DNA of 64,000 nucleotides. It comes from Corallium rubrum. Lineage: Eukaryota; Cnidaria; Anthozoa; Scleralcyonacea; Coralliidae. Under the pieces are notes generated by a model. That model was given only the letters and a program-made list of their open reading frames with translations, was not told where the DNA came from and made no database searches. The translations under genes and the position numbers were made by a program. The stretch covers positions 9,015,968 through 9,079,967 of the forward strand of contig OZ036004.1 of NCBI GenBank assembly GCA_964035015.1. Direction: 5' to 3'. Below are positions 1 through 10,579 of this stretch, piece after piece; position 1 is the stretch's first letter, and the number at the start of each line of letters is the position of its first letter.

Positions 1-95
1 ATACTAAGGTTAGATAAACTTGAGAACGCATCAGAGAGAAACATAAAAAGTGTAAACAAACGAGCTTATATATAAGAAGGATAATCATGTGATCA

Positions 96-469
96 CAGTG
101 GCGTAGCCAGGGGGGGGGGGGGGGGGAGCTGTGGAAGCCGCGGCTCCCCCCTTTTGATATAAAACAACAGACATGTAACTACAAAACTGATGCAATATGC
201 CATTGTGTCAGGAAATAAACTGTAAACAGTGTATTCAATCTACTGAGTGTATGCATTTTGAGTATCTATGTGACGTTTGCGTGTTTTGAGTATTTTATAT
301 AACGTTTTTTAACCTTTAGAATCTGTAAAATCTTCCTCCAAAAGCCAGGAAATGGCATTTCAGCGACTCTCGAGTTTCAAAATTTCCCAGGGGACCATGC
401 CCCCGGACCACCCTAAAAATTTATTTTGATTTCGGCTCCCCCCCTTTCACAGTCCTGGCTACGCCACTG
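96..469. mobile_element. hAT-type MITE with perfect 8-bp target duplication
   Basis: The ends are inverted copies of CAGTGGCGTAGCCAGG and the element is 374 bp long. It is flanked by the same 8 bases, TGTGATCA, at 88-95 and 470-477, which is the target-duplication length of hAT transposases. A run of G (about 110-126) and matching C-rich stretches near the right end extend the terminal pairing. No coding sequence is present, so it was moved in trans. Confidence 0.85.
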
Positions 470-500
470 TGTGATCATACAGTTTAGCGCTACAGCTGGC

Positions 501-734
501 TTAAAGCCCTAATCAGACGAGAACGCAAGTCATCGCAAGTTGGCAGTCAGAATTTCTGTGGCGGTCGTTTGAACACCCAAATTAACAAAATAAAGGTTTC
601 ATGAGTGTTTTAAACAAGTTTCAACTTTGTCACGGTATATAATATTTTCGGGAAATTATTCAGAGGGGCTGGCTGAGATAGCGTGACTGCCAACTTGCGA
701 TGACTGCATGCGTTCTCGTTTGATTACGGCTTAA
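501..734. mobile_element. TTAA-flanked foldback element
   Basis: Long inverted arms (GACGAGAACGCAAGTCATCG on the left, its near complement on the right) are bounded by TTAA at 501-504 and 731-734. TTAA targets are used by piggyBac and Kolobok transposases. The end motif TTAA-AGCCC resembles several other foldbacks in the window. There is no reading frame. Confidence 0.7.
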
Positions 735-760
735 AAGTTTTTAAAAAGTTACTATTAATG

Positions 761-800
761 TCCCAACGTTTCGACACCCCGATCTGTGGTCTTCATCACG
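761..800 (-). ncRNA. Degenerate hammerhead-ribozyme-like core
   Basis: On the minus strand GTGATGA is followed about 18 bases later by CGAAACGTTGGGAC. This resembles the hammerhead core CUGAUGA...GAAAC with one core change (G for C). Such cores occur in Penelope-like elements and retrozymes. Stem pairing was judged only by eye, so this is a remnant at best. Confidence 0.3.
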
Positions 801-1261
801 GGTGATCGTTGTGAAGACAGGTCCAATTATTTATTATTAATAAGCTAAGCCTCCAAACAACGTCTTAGATAATATTGAAGATTAGTAATAATTTTTGAAT
901 TGTCCCATGAAATAAGTTTGATCCCGATTCAGAACGTGTCAGAATAATGCGCAGCCGAGATGTGCAACTCGCGCATCGCAGAAATTCCAACTTAACTACA
1001 AGCCTTGAGGTAATAAGCAATGACCCTAGGTCCAAGAAGTAAGTTTTGTGTAAAAATCCATCCCGGACATGCCAACATTGCGGATATCCTGCCGGCGGAA
1101 ACTCATTAATAAATATATTTCCTCGAAGCGCCGAAGAACGTTTATTCCAGGAAAACAAAGAATTAAGAGACGTTGTGTTTATAATTTGCTGGTTTTCAGA
1201 CAAGAAACATGCATGTGGAAACTATCAACACAAACGAGATTAAATAATTGGCAAACACTCT

Positions 1262-1710
1262 GCTAATGGTTTACAGGAATGTACAGAAAAGTATGTTTGT
1301 GATAACAGTGGAACTTTTCAGGTGGAGGAACGCAAGTGCATGGGACTTCTCAGAGACAAACAGGTATGAAGAGGGGGAGTTTCAAAATGAAGACCATTGG
1401 TAATGCTATGAATGGTTTAATTTCAGTAAAAACCACGGCGCTAATGGTTTACTGGAATGTGTAAAAGTGTCTTTGAGAGAACTGTGGAACCTTTCACGTC
1501 GTGAAAGGCAAGTTGGACTTCTCAGAGACAAACAGATATATACTGATACACCGTTTCAAAATGAAAGCTGGTGTAATACGGGACTGATGATTTAAGGGCA
1601 CAACCAAAGACAATTTATAGAAACCGCGGCATTTAAATGGTTTGGATTGTACAGAAAAGTGTTTTTTGAGATAACTGTGGATCCTTTCAGGTTGCGAAAG
1701 ACAAGTGAGG
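1262..1710. repeat. Diverged tandem repeat, three copies, period about 180 bp
   Basis: Three blocks start near 1262, 1441 and 1632 and share GCTAATGGTTTAC-type heads, an ACAGTGGAACNTTTCA-type middle and, in the first two, ACTTCTCAGAGACAAACAG. They are clearly related but diverged. There is no coding potential. The DNA on to about 2930 is AT-rich with nothing recognised. Confidence 0.6.
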
Positions 1711-2939
1711 CATATAATGATATACGAAGCAGATTGCTTCAGATTGCGAAGTCAGTGTCATGGATGTTGTTATAACCACAACGAAACACAATTTCTGGGA
1801 ACCACAACAAAATAGAACAGCAGTCCAGTTTCTTCGTTTGAACGGAACAACTGCAAAAGATTTTACAAAAGGAGAAGAAAAAAAGAATGCATTTAGTCTG
1901 GGTGAGTTTGCTTTCGTTTTCTTGATCATGCAGATCACATTTCACGAAGATTTTACATTCTTAATCGTGAAAGAAATCATTTCGTTTCCCCAAACTGAAA
2001 TCTTTTCAGGAATCTAAACGAACTTCCGCATAGATTTGGCACCGTTCTCGGTCAGAAGTAACAAAAGAAAAATAATTGTTTCTCAATTTGACATTTTGCC
2101 AATTCAAGCAATAGGCGCGGTTTCACAGTTCCGCGTTTCATAAGGCGAACCAACATAAGCTAATCTTCTTTCATTAAAAATCTACTTTGAGCGTGTTTCT
2201 TTTTTATGATAAAGATCACTATATGGGACTTGAACTATAAAATAAAGTTCAGAGCGGAGTTACAAACCATTTTATTGGGGAGGAGATCGAGGGGGGTGTA
2301 ATTATGTAAGAGCTGAGTTAAACGATAGTCAGTTCGCGGTCATGTTGATAAATGTTTGTAATTTCTTCCTAATTCAGAAATACTAATTACTTCTTTCTAC
2401 GGTATACTTAATAAAAACAAAACAATCAAGGAAAAACATGCAGCCTGAATTCAAAACAGCTTTTTAAGAGAAATGCATGTGAAAACCAACACAAAACAAA
2501 CAAGACAGCTTTCTAAGAAAAGAGACATCTATACAATATATGATACAGATAAAAAATATCAGTATACAAGTTTTTAAGCAGAATTTTCAAAATGAGATTA
2601 TATATAATAATTTTCTAAGCAGGATTTTCAACAGTAGATAGCAAGTTTCTAACAGGATTTTGAAAAAGATAAAATTCTTTACTAGCTCATTGAATTTCTC
2701 AAAGTGTTAAAAAATTAGAAAAAAAAAGTTTGTTTGTAGTTTTGGTAAATCTATTCAAGGAGAAGCAAAGAAGCCAGGTATATATGATAAACTATGGCTA
2801 TAGCATGCATGTAGAGCAGGGAGGAAAGCAGGGGAAAAGTAACAGAAGCAAGAAAACAACCAAGCAGGCATTTAATTAAATAGAAAATAAGGCAAACAAA
2901 TAACCAAACAATTGACCATCCAATAATCCAACTAAATAT

Positions 2940-3545
2940 GCATGCAACAAAACAATAAATCGACTAACTAACCAACCAACCAGAAAACAATCAACCACAA
3001 AACTAACCAGCCAGCCAGCCAACCAGCCAACCATACAACCTATCAAACAACCTATCAACCAACCAACCATGCAACCAACCAACCAACCAACCAACCAACC
3101 AACCAACCAACCAACCAACCAACCAACCAACCAACCAACCAACCAACCAACCAACCAACCATCCATCCATCCATCCATCCATCCATCCATCCATCCATCC
3201 ATCCATCCATCCATCCATCCATCCATCCATCCATCCATCCATCCATCCATCCATCCATCCATCCATCCATCCATCCATCCATCCATCCATCCATCCATCC
3301 AACCAACCAACCATGCAACCATGCAATCTATCAACAAACTAACCAACCAACCAACCAACCAACCAACCAACCAACCAACCAACCAACCAACCAACCAACC
3401 AACCAACCAACCAACCAACCAACCAACCAAACCAACAGACCAACCAACCCACCAACCAGCACATCAACCAACCAACCATCCAACCAACCTATCAAATCAA
3501 CCAACCCATCAACCAATCAACCAACCAACCAACCAAACCAACAGA
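2940..3545. repeat. Compound tetranucleotide microsatellite (AACC)n and (ATCC)n
   Basis: Two (AACC)n blocks flank a block of about 38 ATCC units (about 3160-3300). The tetramer read in triplets gives a 12-base period with no stop codon, so frames stay open on both strands. These frames are not genes. Confidence 0.97.
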
Positions 3546-5078
3546 GGAATCAATATAACCAAGCAATTGATTGCTTGTTTGTTTAGCATTATACAATCAA
3601 CAAGAACATCAAGCAGGAGCAAGTGCATCTGAAAATCAAAGTAGTGAAAATCAAATATGTGAAATCAGAAGTGTTTAGATGTATTATCAATAGATGCAAT
3701 GGATAGATTCTTTGAGAAAAACAACCCAAAAACAACAACAAAGGGATTGGAAAAAAACATTATTTCGGAGAACCACAAGTATAGAACAAAAAGTATTTGT
3801 CATTGAACAGCTAGATTCAAAAGAAGATGAATACTTGGAAGATGGCTACGAAGAAAGATGAAGTTTGTGTTTTCAAATGAATATTTGCAAACAGTTTTTA
3901 TATAAAGCAATGAAACAAGTATCCAAAGCAACCGAAGTGTAATATAATCGCATAAAAGTTAATGAAGCCGAAGGAAGTCAGCCAAGAAAAACAAAGTTCG
4001 CTTGATATTTATAACTTGCGGTGTATAATAAATACACTTTCATATTGAAACACAACCGAGAATATTAGAGTCGTATATATATTATACTGCAAGCGGCAGC
4101 ATTGCATGTTTATAATCTTGTAGTCTGAAAGGAAAACCCTTTCCATTTTCCCGTAAGTTTCACCTTAGTCTAATTCGAGGAAGTAAACAATGCATTAATA
4201 TTTAAGCGCAGCTATACAGCTATCATTAACGCAAACAACAAATCAAACACGAAATATATCAGTCATATATCTATCCCAAGAAATGAAAACCTTTTGCATT
4301 TTGAATCTTTTGCATGTGTTTTAATTAGTTTTACTTTTACAGACATAACTAGCTATCATTATAACAGCGCTGGCTATATATAATCAACGCTGTGACAGTA
4401 GTCGAGTATAATAATTTAGCACCGATTCTGCCTTCTTGGAACAAAATTCCCTAAATTAGCGTTCTCTTTCCGCTTGTGTAATCAAAATATACAGCAGAAT
4501 CCTGGAACCATAAACTCTCACACGAGATAAAAAAAATTGAATATATATAGCGAGAGATGCATGACATGTATGCATGCGAAGGTATGTATATATAGAGAGA
4601 GAAAGCTTCAAGTATCCTTAACATACAAGCCAAGAAATCCGCGTTTCAGTTCGAGATGGGGTAAGATTTGCAATAACCGAGATAGTGACTGGCGTTTACT
4701 GTACTTAATAGTACATGCAAGTTTCAGAGTTTAGAGGACTGATCCCTTATAATATGAGGTTAAAGGCCTGCAACATACAGCAAAGGGGCAAGGGCCCGAA
4801 CGTAAACAAAAATCCAGCACAATATTTTTATTTAATTCCCTGAAAATATTACATGAACATACTAAAAAGCGAAATGCTGTTACATGGTGTATTGTATTTT
4901 TTCTCTAATCGGGATTCGTCCCAAACTGAAGCTAATTTGTACCCCACGAGTCAAGTCAAGGCATGTTCTCGCTTGCACTTTTGTTTATACTTTAACTATA
5001 ACCATTACTTGTAAACATTTTGGGTCTTCGGTAAGAATTTTAAGCTTTAAGTCAAAACCAGTTTGATCACGGATATAC
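3546..5078. other. No gene seen
   Basis: AT-rich sequence with many short TATA runs and no long frame, splice-linked exons or recognised repeat. The only item of note is TTTATT near 4826-4831, which is AATAAA on the minus strand about 250 bases past the stop of the gene at 5079-5696 and could serve as its polyadenylation signal. Confidence 0.5.
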
Positions 5079-5696
5079 TTAAATGCTTCGACTTCGCAAC
5101 CGTTTCCCTATCTTATTCAAGAAGGTTGCGAGGCAGATGATATAATCATGAACCAGGCCCCATTTCAGCAACAGATCCTCCTCGCCCAAGAATGGTGGGA
5201 TCAATGCCCTTATTCCTGGGTCTCGAATGAACTCTTTAATCAACCTCTCGAGTCTCGTTTGAAGATTTTTCATTTCAGTGGATTTATGAGTCTTGGGAAT
5301 GGGATAACCCAAGCTTCGTAGCTCTTTCATGACACACACGATTGCTTTCGTAAATTCGAATTGAACATCTTGGAGGTGAGATTTCTCAACGGGTTTATCG
5401 CCTTGTTGTTTTTCCGACATAATGCTCACTCCCAAAAACAAGGCATAGAAACCTTTGAAGGACACAGTGAGGAACTCCTTGACGTCGCTGGGGCTTCCGC
5501 GAGGTTTCCGGAGATGCTTGAAGTGATCACTTTCGCCGAGGTCCAACGGCAGGCCAGACGCGAGGACATTGTGTTTCTTCAGATCGTCTACGTAGATTTG
5601 ACGAAGTTTAAAGCAAGTATCGAGAGCAGAAACGGAGCTGCTTGTAAGGGAATTGAGGACAGAAGGTGGAAGAACTTTGGTCAGATTCACTGCCAT
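5079..5696 (-). CDS. G1: helical cytokine-like paralog, single exon, 205 aa
   Basis: The function is not known from sequence. The frame is uninterrupted from an ATG at 5696 to the stop at 5079, with a TATA box 67 bases upstream, which supports this start. The protein looks all-alpha: helix A about 22-43 (ends DDLKKHNVL), a GLPLDLGES turn, helix B about 70-92 with SFKGFYALFLG, helix C about 106-124 ending in LGYPIP, a further helix about 133-148 and a last helix about 172-195 (LLLKWGLVHDYI). It has no signal peptide, membrane segment or zinc motif. It shares this layout with the four other minus-strand genes at 13817, 18919, 27509 and 30970. LGYPIP after helix C matches LGYPLP at the same place in CLCF1, and LLLK at the start of the last helix sits where IL-6-family ligands have FxxK. 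I infer a secreted-without-signal cytokine as in CNTF; an unrelated lineage-specific helical protein remains possible. Confidence 0.7.
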   Translation of the reverse strand: MAVNLTKVLPPSVLNSLTSSSVSALDTCFKLRQIYVDDLKKHNVLASGLPLDLGESDHFKHLRKPRGSPSDVKEFLTVSFKGFYALFLGVSIMSEKQQGDKPVEKSHLQDVQFEFTKAIVCVMKELRSLGYPIPKTHKSTEMKNLQTRLERLIKEFIRDPGIRALIPPFLGEEDLLLKWGLVHDYIICLATFLNKIGKRLRSRSI

Positions 5697-5762
5697 GTTG
5701 AGTGGTGAACGACTGAAGGCATTGACTACTTTTTTTGTGATCGACAGGTTGGACCTGCTTAC

Positions 5763-5770
5763 TATATATA
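5763..5770 (-). promoter_or_regulatory. TATA box of G1
   Basis: TATATATA on the minus strand lies 67 bases upstream of the G1 start codon. A GGGGA half-site for NF-kappaB lies about 17 bases further upstream, but no full kappaB site is seen. Confidence 0.6.
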
Positions 5771-6088
5771 CCGTCGATCCAGCTTAAAGGGGACAGCACC
5801 CAATCAACCAACCAATCGGGCCCTACATTCATGCAGGCATTCCTCCATGCAGATACATTCTAGGAGGGGGACAACATCTGCAAATAAGAAAGGCTGAAAC
5901 GAAAGGCAGCCTTGTTAACCCTTCCAATGCGAAGCACATACTCTATTATTTTACTCTGTAATAAAGTAAATGGTTTGAACGTAGAAGTATTATAACATGT
6001 TTCAGAAAGTTGGTCGTCCAGATTACAGTAATCTTGAGAAAGACTGCATATTAGACAGTCAAGTAAGTCAAGTGAGAGTCACTTGACT

Positions 6089-6363
6089 CTGAAGAGGAAC
6101 AATGTTGAGGCCGTTGAAACGTCAGTCACTACCACCACAAACAGTCTTCTCAAGACTAGCAACTTTCTCAAACATGTTATTTTACTCTGGCTAACGCCAG
6201 ACGCTTTCATTCGCGAATAGGAAAACCCCTGGTTCTCCTTTCAATGCCAAGCACGTACTTTAATATTTTATTCTGGCTAACGCCAGACGTCAATAAGGAA
6301 ACCCCTTGTACTCCAAGGCGTAAACTAATGAGGACACTGAGACTTGTGTCGAAACGTTGGGTC
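6089..6363 (+). ncRNA. Two hammerhead-like cores in a dispersed repeat
   Basis: At 6325-6363 CTAATGAG is followed by GACAC, an 8-base loop, GTGTC and GAAACGTTGGGTC. GACAC and GTGTC pair perfectly as stem II, and the core differs from CUGAUGAG by one base. At 6089-6127 CTGAAGAG...GAAACGTCAGTC is a second, weaker copy. Between and around them the phrase CTGGCTAACGCCAGACG is repeated (about 6190 and 6273). Both cores carry a substitution that should impair cleavage. Confidence 0.4.
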
Positions 6364-6513
6364 TCTCTTTCGATTAGTTTTTCTAATCAAAGATATTCTA
6401 GCCAAGAAATCTTTTTTACTCTTTGGAAATCGTTTTCTTCAGATTCGTTTTCTTTGGTTTCATTCTTTCTTGTTTGAGATATCTTTCAGAGATATTTTTT
6501 TGCACCCATTTAA

Positions 6514-6860
6514 TCTTGGGGAGATATCCACATTAAGTGGTGACCCCATTTTTTTTTTACATTTGCATTAAATATGTAATCTTTGGGAGATATCCGCATT
6601 AAGTGGTGACCCCATTTTTTTTTTACATTTGCATTAAATATGTAATCTTTGGGAGATATCCGCATTAAGTGGTGACCCCTTATTTTTATTTTTTTTTATA
6701 TTTGCACTTAATATGTAATCTTTGGGAGATATCCGCAAAGTAATGACCTCGTTCTTCTATAATTCTAATTTCGGGGACACACATGCCCTATATGAGGTGA
6801 CCCCATATAGTTCTTTTCACCATATTTTAAGAGATATCCACAAGTGTTGTGGTAACCTCA
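6514..6860. repeat. Tandem repeat, about 72-74 bp, four to five copies
   Basis: The unit GGGAGATATCCGCATTAAGT, then GGTGACCCCAT, a T run and a TTTGCATTAAATATGTAATC-like stretch recurs four to five times with growing decay to the right. No coding potential. The bases from 6870 to 7610 hold nothing recognised. Confidence 0.85.
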
Positions 6861-7699
6861 GTTTATAATAAAAAACTTGACTGTTTTTACTTTAAATCAG
6901 AGTAGGACTATACATCATGTCTTATCCTTCACCAGGTTGCCTACAATAAACTGTTTACTTGTTAAACTGAATTATTGTTAAACTGACCAGAGAGAACAGT
7001 AGAATAATAATAGAAAGTGAATGAGGAAGAGTCGAAAATAAAGTTGAATTGATACGACTATATTTGAAATAGGTTTAGTGGCAGAAAAACGACTATAAGG
7101 CCAATCAATGATCAAAAATGGTCTGTAAGATCATTACTTTATTTGGTTTGTCACTCTTTAATCAACTCTATATACCGTACATAATTAATTGGTTTTACAA
7201 ATGCAAGAAGAAAAGCATTCAAAACAACACATTCAAAACCTAAACTAACACGTTCCTCTCTCCTATGGTTATATATAAATTATTACTAGAACTTAATATA
7301 CATTTTTGTTGTTTTCACCCCAAAAACGAAAGATTTGCAGAATTTCTGCTTATTTTGAAAAGATTCGAAAAATACTCAAGAAAACCTTACCCCCTGTTCA
7401 GGGCAAGCCAATGGGGCAAGCCCAAAGTGGTGCCCACGCTTTTTACTCAATATTCCTTGTAATTCGAAGCCTCAAAGCCACAAAATAGCTGGATTGCATC
7501 TCCGATTTGTATTTGTTTTAATTCGGCGCTCTTGTTCTCTGGCATTTAATTTTCAAATGCAATACTGCAATTTATCGCAGTGTTTTGTTTGTAGTTGTAG
7601 GCTCCTTTCCCTTCGAATAGGCTACAGTAACTTTGAATTTGAATTTATTGAATTTGCCACTTAACGTGTGGCAGGAGAGAGGACCAGAACTTCCGTCCC

Positions 7700-7945
7700 A
7701 ATTGACACCAAACTCCTATGTGTAGACAACTAAGACCTAGGTGTTGATTTTACGGAGGGAGGAAAACCAGAGAACCCGGCGAAAAACCCTCGGAGCACAG
7801 GAGAGACCAACTAAACTCTACTCACATAAGTCCCAAAGCTGGCGGAGTACGGGGTTATTCCCAAACGGTCACCCATCCAAGTACTAACCCCGTCCGACCG
7901 GGCTTAACTATTGGTGAGAGGCAGCGCCCTAACAGCACACGCACA
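7700..7945 (-). mobile_element. 5S rRNA-derived SINE, copy 1
   Basis: On the minus strand the head contains AGTTAAGCCCGGTCGG and then TTAGTACTTGGATGGGTGAC, which match box A and the intermediate/box C region of the internal RNA polymerase III promoter of 5S rRNA. A body rich in GGAGGGAGGAAAACC complement follows. This is the SINE3 type of promoter. There is no full 5S gene: the first third of 5S rRNA is replaced by unrelated sequence. Confidence 0.8.
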
Positions 7946-8059
7946 AGAGTGAAGACCATCCAAATATTTTTGAGTTCTTAGACAATGATTTGTACAAAAG
8001 CCACGAAAAGCTTCCTGTGTGAACACTTATCAGAACCAGGGCACCGTGAATGTAAACAA

Positions 8060-8978
8060 GTGACTCGTGCCCGGGCACCTACAGTATATTCTAAGGATTT
8101 TTGGTGAAGGAAAATTCGAGTGTAGAATATATACATTTTAAGACCAAACCGGGACCAGCTGCGAAAAATGCAATTACACAGGCCTTCCGGCAGGAATTGA
8201 ACCCACGACCTTGCGATTCTAGTGCAATGCTCTGACCACTGAGCCACGGAGGCCGTTGCCGAGAGCTTCATCGCGAGTTCTGTATATATAATAAGGTGGT
8301 AATGCCAGGAGAGAATGGGGTATATAATAAGTAATATTGGGCATTTCACTCGATCACAAAGCATGTTCTAAGGATTTTGTGTGAAGGAAAATTCGAGTGT
8401 AGAATATATACATTTTAAGACCAAACCGGGACCAGATGCGAAAAATGCAATTACACAGGCCTTCCGGCAGGAATTGAACCCACGACCTTGCGATTCTAGT
8501 GCAATGCTCTGACCACTGAGGGCGTTGCCGAGAGCTTGATCGCGAGTTCTGTATATATAAGGTGGTAATGCCAGGAGAGAATGGGGTATATAATAAGTAA
8601 TATTGGGCATTTCACTCGATCACAAAGCATGTTCTAAGGATTTTGGGTGAAGGAAAATTCGAGTGTAGAATATATACATTTTAAGACCAAACCGGGACCA
8701 GATACAAAAAATGCAACTATACAGGCCTTCCGGCAGGAATTGAACCCACGACCTTGCGATTCTAGTGCAATGCTCTGACCACTGAGCCACGGAGGCCGTT
8801 GCCGAGAGCTTGATCGCGAGTTCTGTATATATAATAAGGTGGTAATGCCAGGAGAGAATTGGGTATATTAGAAGTAATATTGGGCATTTCACTCGATCAC
8901 ATAGCATGTTCTAAATGTGATCGAGTGAAATGCCCAACATTACTTATAATACACCTATACTATAGGTGCCCGGGCACG
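8060..8978. mobile_element. Foldback element enclosing a triplicated tRNA-SINE
   Basis: Inverted ends read TGACYCGTGCCCGGGCACCT (left about 8060, right arm to 8978). Inside are three direct units that start with TTCTAAGGATTTT at 8089, 8366 and 8632 (277, 266 and 277 bp), each holding one tRNA-derived SINE. The middle unit has lost 11 bases of the tRNA-like head. The last unit runs into an inverted copy of its own end (GATCGAGTGAAATGCCCA). Confidence 0.75.
8089..8908 (-). mobile_element. tRNA-derived SINE, three tandem copies
   Basis: On the minus strand each copy begins with a 72-base tRNA-like head containing A box TGGCTCAGTGG and B box GGTTCAATTCC, followed by a tail about 90 bases long. 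The head folds as a cloverleaf only imperfectly and has an extra mismatch at the acceptor end, so it is a SINE promoter rather than a working tRNA. A fourth copy lies at 29367-29484. Confidence 0.8.
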
Positions 8979-9179
8979 GGTCACTAGTTGACTATAGGTT
9001 CAATAGTCTGAAGAGAGGGTTAAGTAACAGATACAGCATTCACAGCCTGATTTACAAGGCGAGCTGCAAGCGAGCCGTAGTAAATCAGATACAGCTCGGC
9101 TACGAATGCTGTATCTTTCTTAAAATACAAATACATCTAAGTAATCAAGCTCACCAACTATTTTGGGGATACGGTCTGT

Positions 9180-9310
9180 TTTAGCCGAGAAAATCGAAGC
9201 TAAAGCTTGTGTGAACCAGGACGATGCTGTATCCGATTTACAACCACTTCTACGGTATTGATTTCTTTTGTGTTTTCGTCATGAATTATTAATGAGTATT
9301 TTAATTACAG
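9180..9310 (+). repeat. Dispersed repeat with TCATGAATTATTAATGAGT
   Basis: The segment with GAGAAAATCGAAGCTAAAG and TTTGTGTTTTCGTCATGAAT recurs at about 48937-49065 and in part at about 45255-45300 (inverted) and 54750-54790. It is non-coding and its class is unknown. A short palindrome about TTTACAAGGCGAGC lies just before it (9040-9120). Confidence 0.5.
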
Positions 9311-9887
9311 TTCAAACTCATGCCTTCTGCTTGAAACGTTTAAAAGCGTTAGAATGTGATCGTTTACATAATGTCACGTGATAAGAGGCTGAAATTCTAG
9401 GTCTCCAAAGATCCAGATTATCCCAAGGTATGTGATTCACACACAACATTTATTGTTATTATTATTATTTTATAAATTTGTTACAGATGAAGTTTATAAA
9501 TTAGAGGAAACTCTGGCGCTGAAAGTTATAGGAAAGTCCAAAAACTCATGTCCAAGACACTTTTATTAGAGACACGGTCACAAATAAACACCAAGATCCG
9601 AATACGTAAGGTCGTGTTACAAATACCACCACGGGCTTGATAACGTCGTCGATTTTTTACACACTCATTCCGTCACTCTTTCCCTCACAATCTTGCTGAC
9701 TTGACATCAATTCATTTCCTTGTTTGGGTACTAGTCACGATAGGGGAAAGAATATAAGTCCCCTTTTCTTCGGAGGTCGTTAAGGTTGAATTTTCTTGCT
9801 TTGAAATTTCGCCGGGCATGTTGTAAAAAGCGGACTGGACTGGACTGGACTGGATTTGACTTGTAAAACACGGACTTGTAAAGCGCG

Positions 9888-10377
9888 TTAAAGGTGACAT
9901 GACACGAAAATTATTATTGCTTGATTTGAAAGTACATGTACTATTAAAATAATGGGGAATATCAATTTACAGCTTTTCCATATTTCACCTGGTTCTTGAG
10001 ATATTTAGACTTATGTGATGTTCAAATGAGATAACTTATGGCTCGTTTTTATCTAATTAACATATTCGAAAAGCATCTATATCTTTAAAATTATTGAACA
10101 AAATCACTTGTAATTTGTCTTTGATGTTCAGTTTCATGAACGGTAACGATATCCAAAGTTTCAGGTGATTTCGTTCAATAATTTTAAAAATTAACAAGAA
10201 TTTCGAATATGTTAATTCGAAAAAAACGAGCCATAAGTTATCTCATTTGAATATCACATAAGTCTAAATATCTCAAGAACTAGGTGAAATATGGAAAAGC
10301 TGTAAATTGATATTCCACATTATTTTAAGAGCACTTTCAAATCATGGAAAGATAACTTTCGGTCATGTCACCTTTAA
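9888..10377. mobile_element. TTAA-target palindromic MITE, inserted in outer foldback
   Basis: A near-perfect 490-bp palindrome with ends TTAAAGGTGACATGAC is bounded by TTAA at 9888-9891 and 10374-10377. The opposite arm of the outer foldback (about 13208-13232) has the same flanks joined with a single TTAA, which is the empty site. Related elements with AAATAATGGGGAATATCAAT interiors lie at 34755-35241 and 37542-37973. Confidence 0.9.
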
Positions 10378-10579
10378 ATATCAATTAAAATCTAAACATA
10401 ATTTATTTCTGTATATAGAAATATGACCAGTGTGCCGTTTTCATCATCATCCTGTATCCATAATTCCGTACCTATTATTTTAAGAAGTGTATATCACGTG
10501 ATTCCTTAGTAACAAATCGCCTATTCCATCAGGGTTATAAGGTTATAATAATAATTGAAAAGTGTCAAGTTTTTGTTTT

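Noticed and set aside
2876-3632. Open frames of 60-187 codons on both strands rich in Asn-Gln-Pro-Thr or Gly-Trp-Leu-Val/Met-Asp
   Set aside because: They are translations of the (AACC)n/(ATCC)n microsatellite, open on both strands only because the tetramer contains no stop in any frame.
7840-7940. A functional 5S rRNA gene
   Set aside because: Only the internal-promoter half matches 5S rRNA; the 5' third is replaced and a SINE body follows.
8182-8253. A functional tRNA gene on the minus strand
   Set aside because: The acceptor and anticodon stems carry mismatches, the B box has A for G, and the same head recurs with a constant tail, so it is a SINE head.
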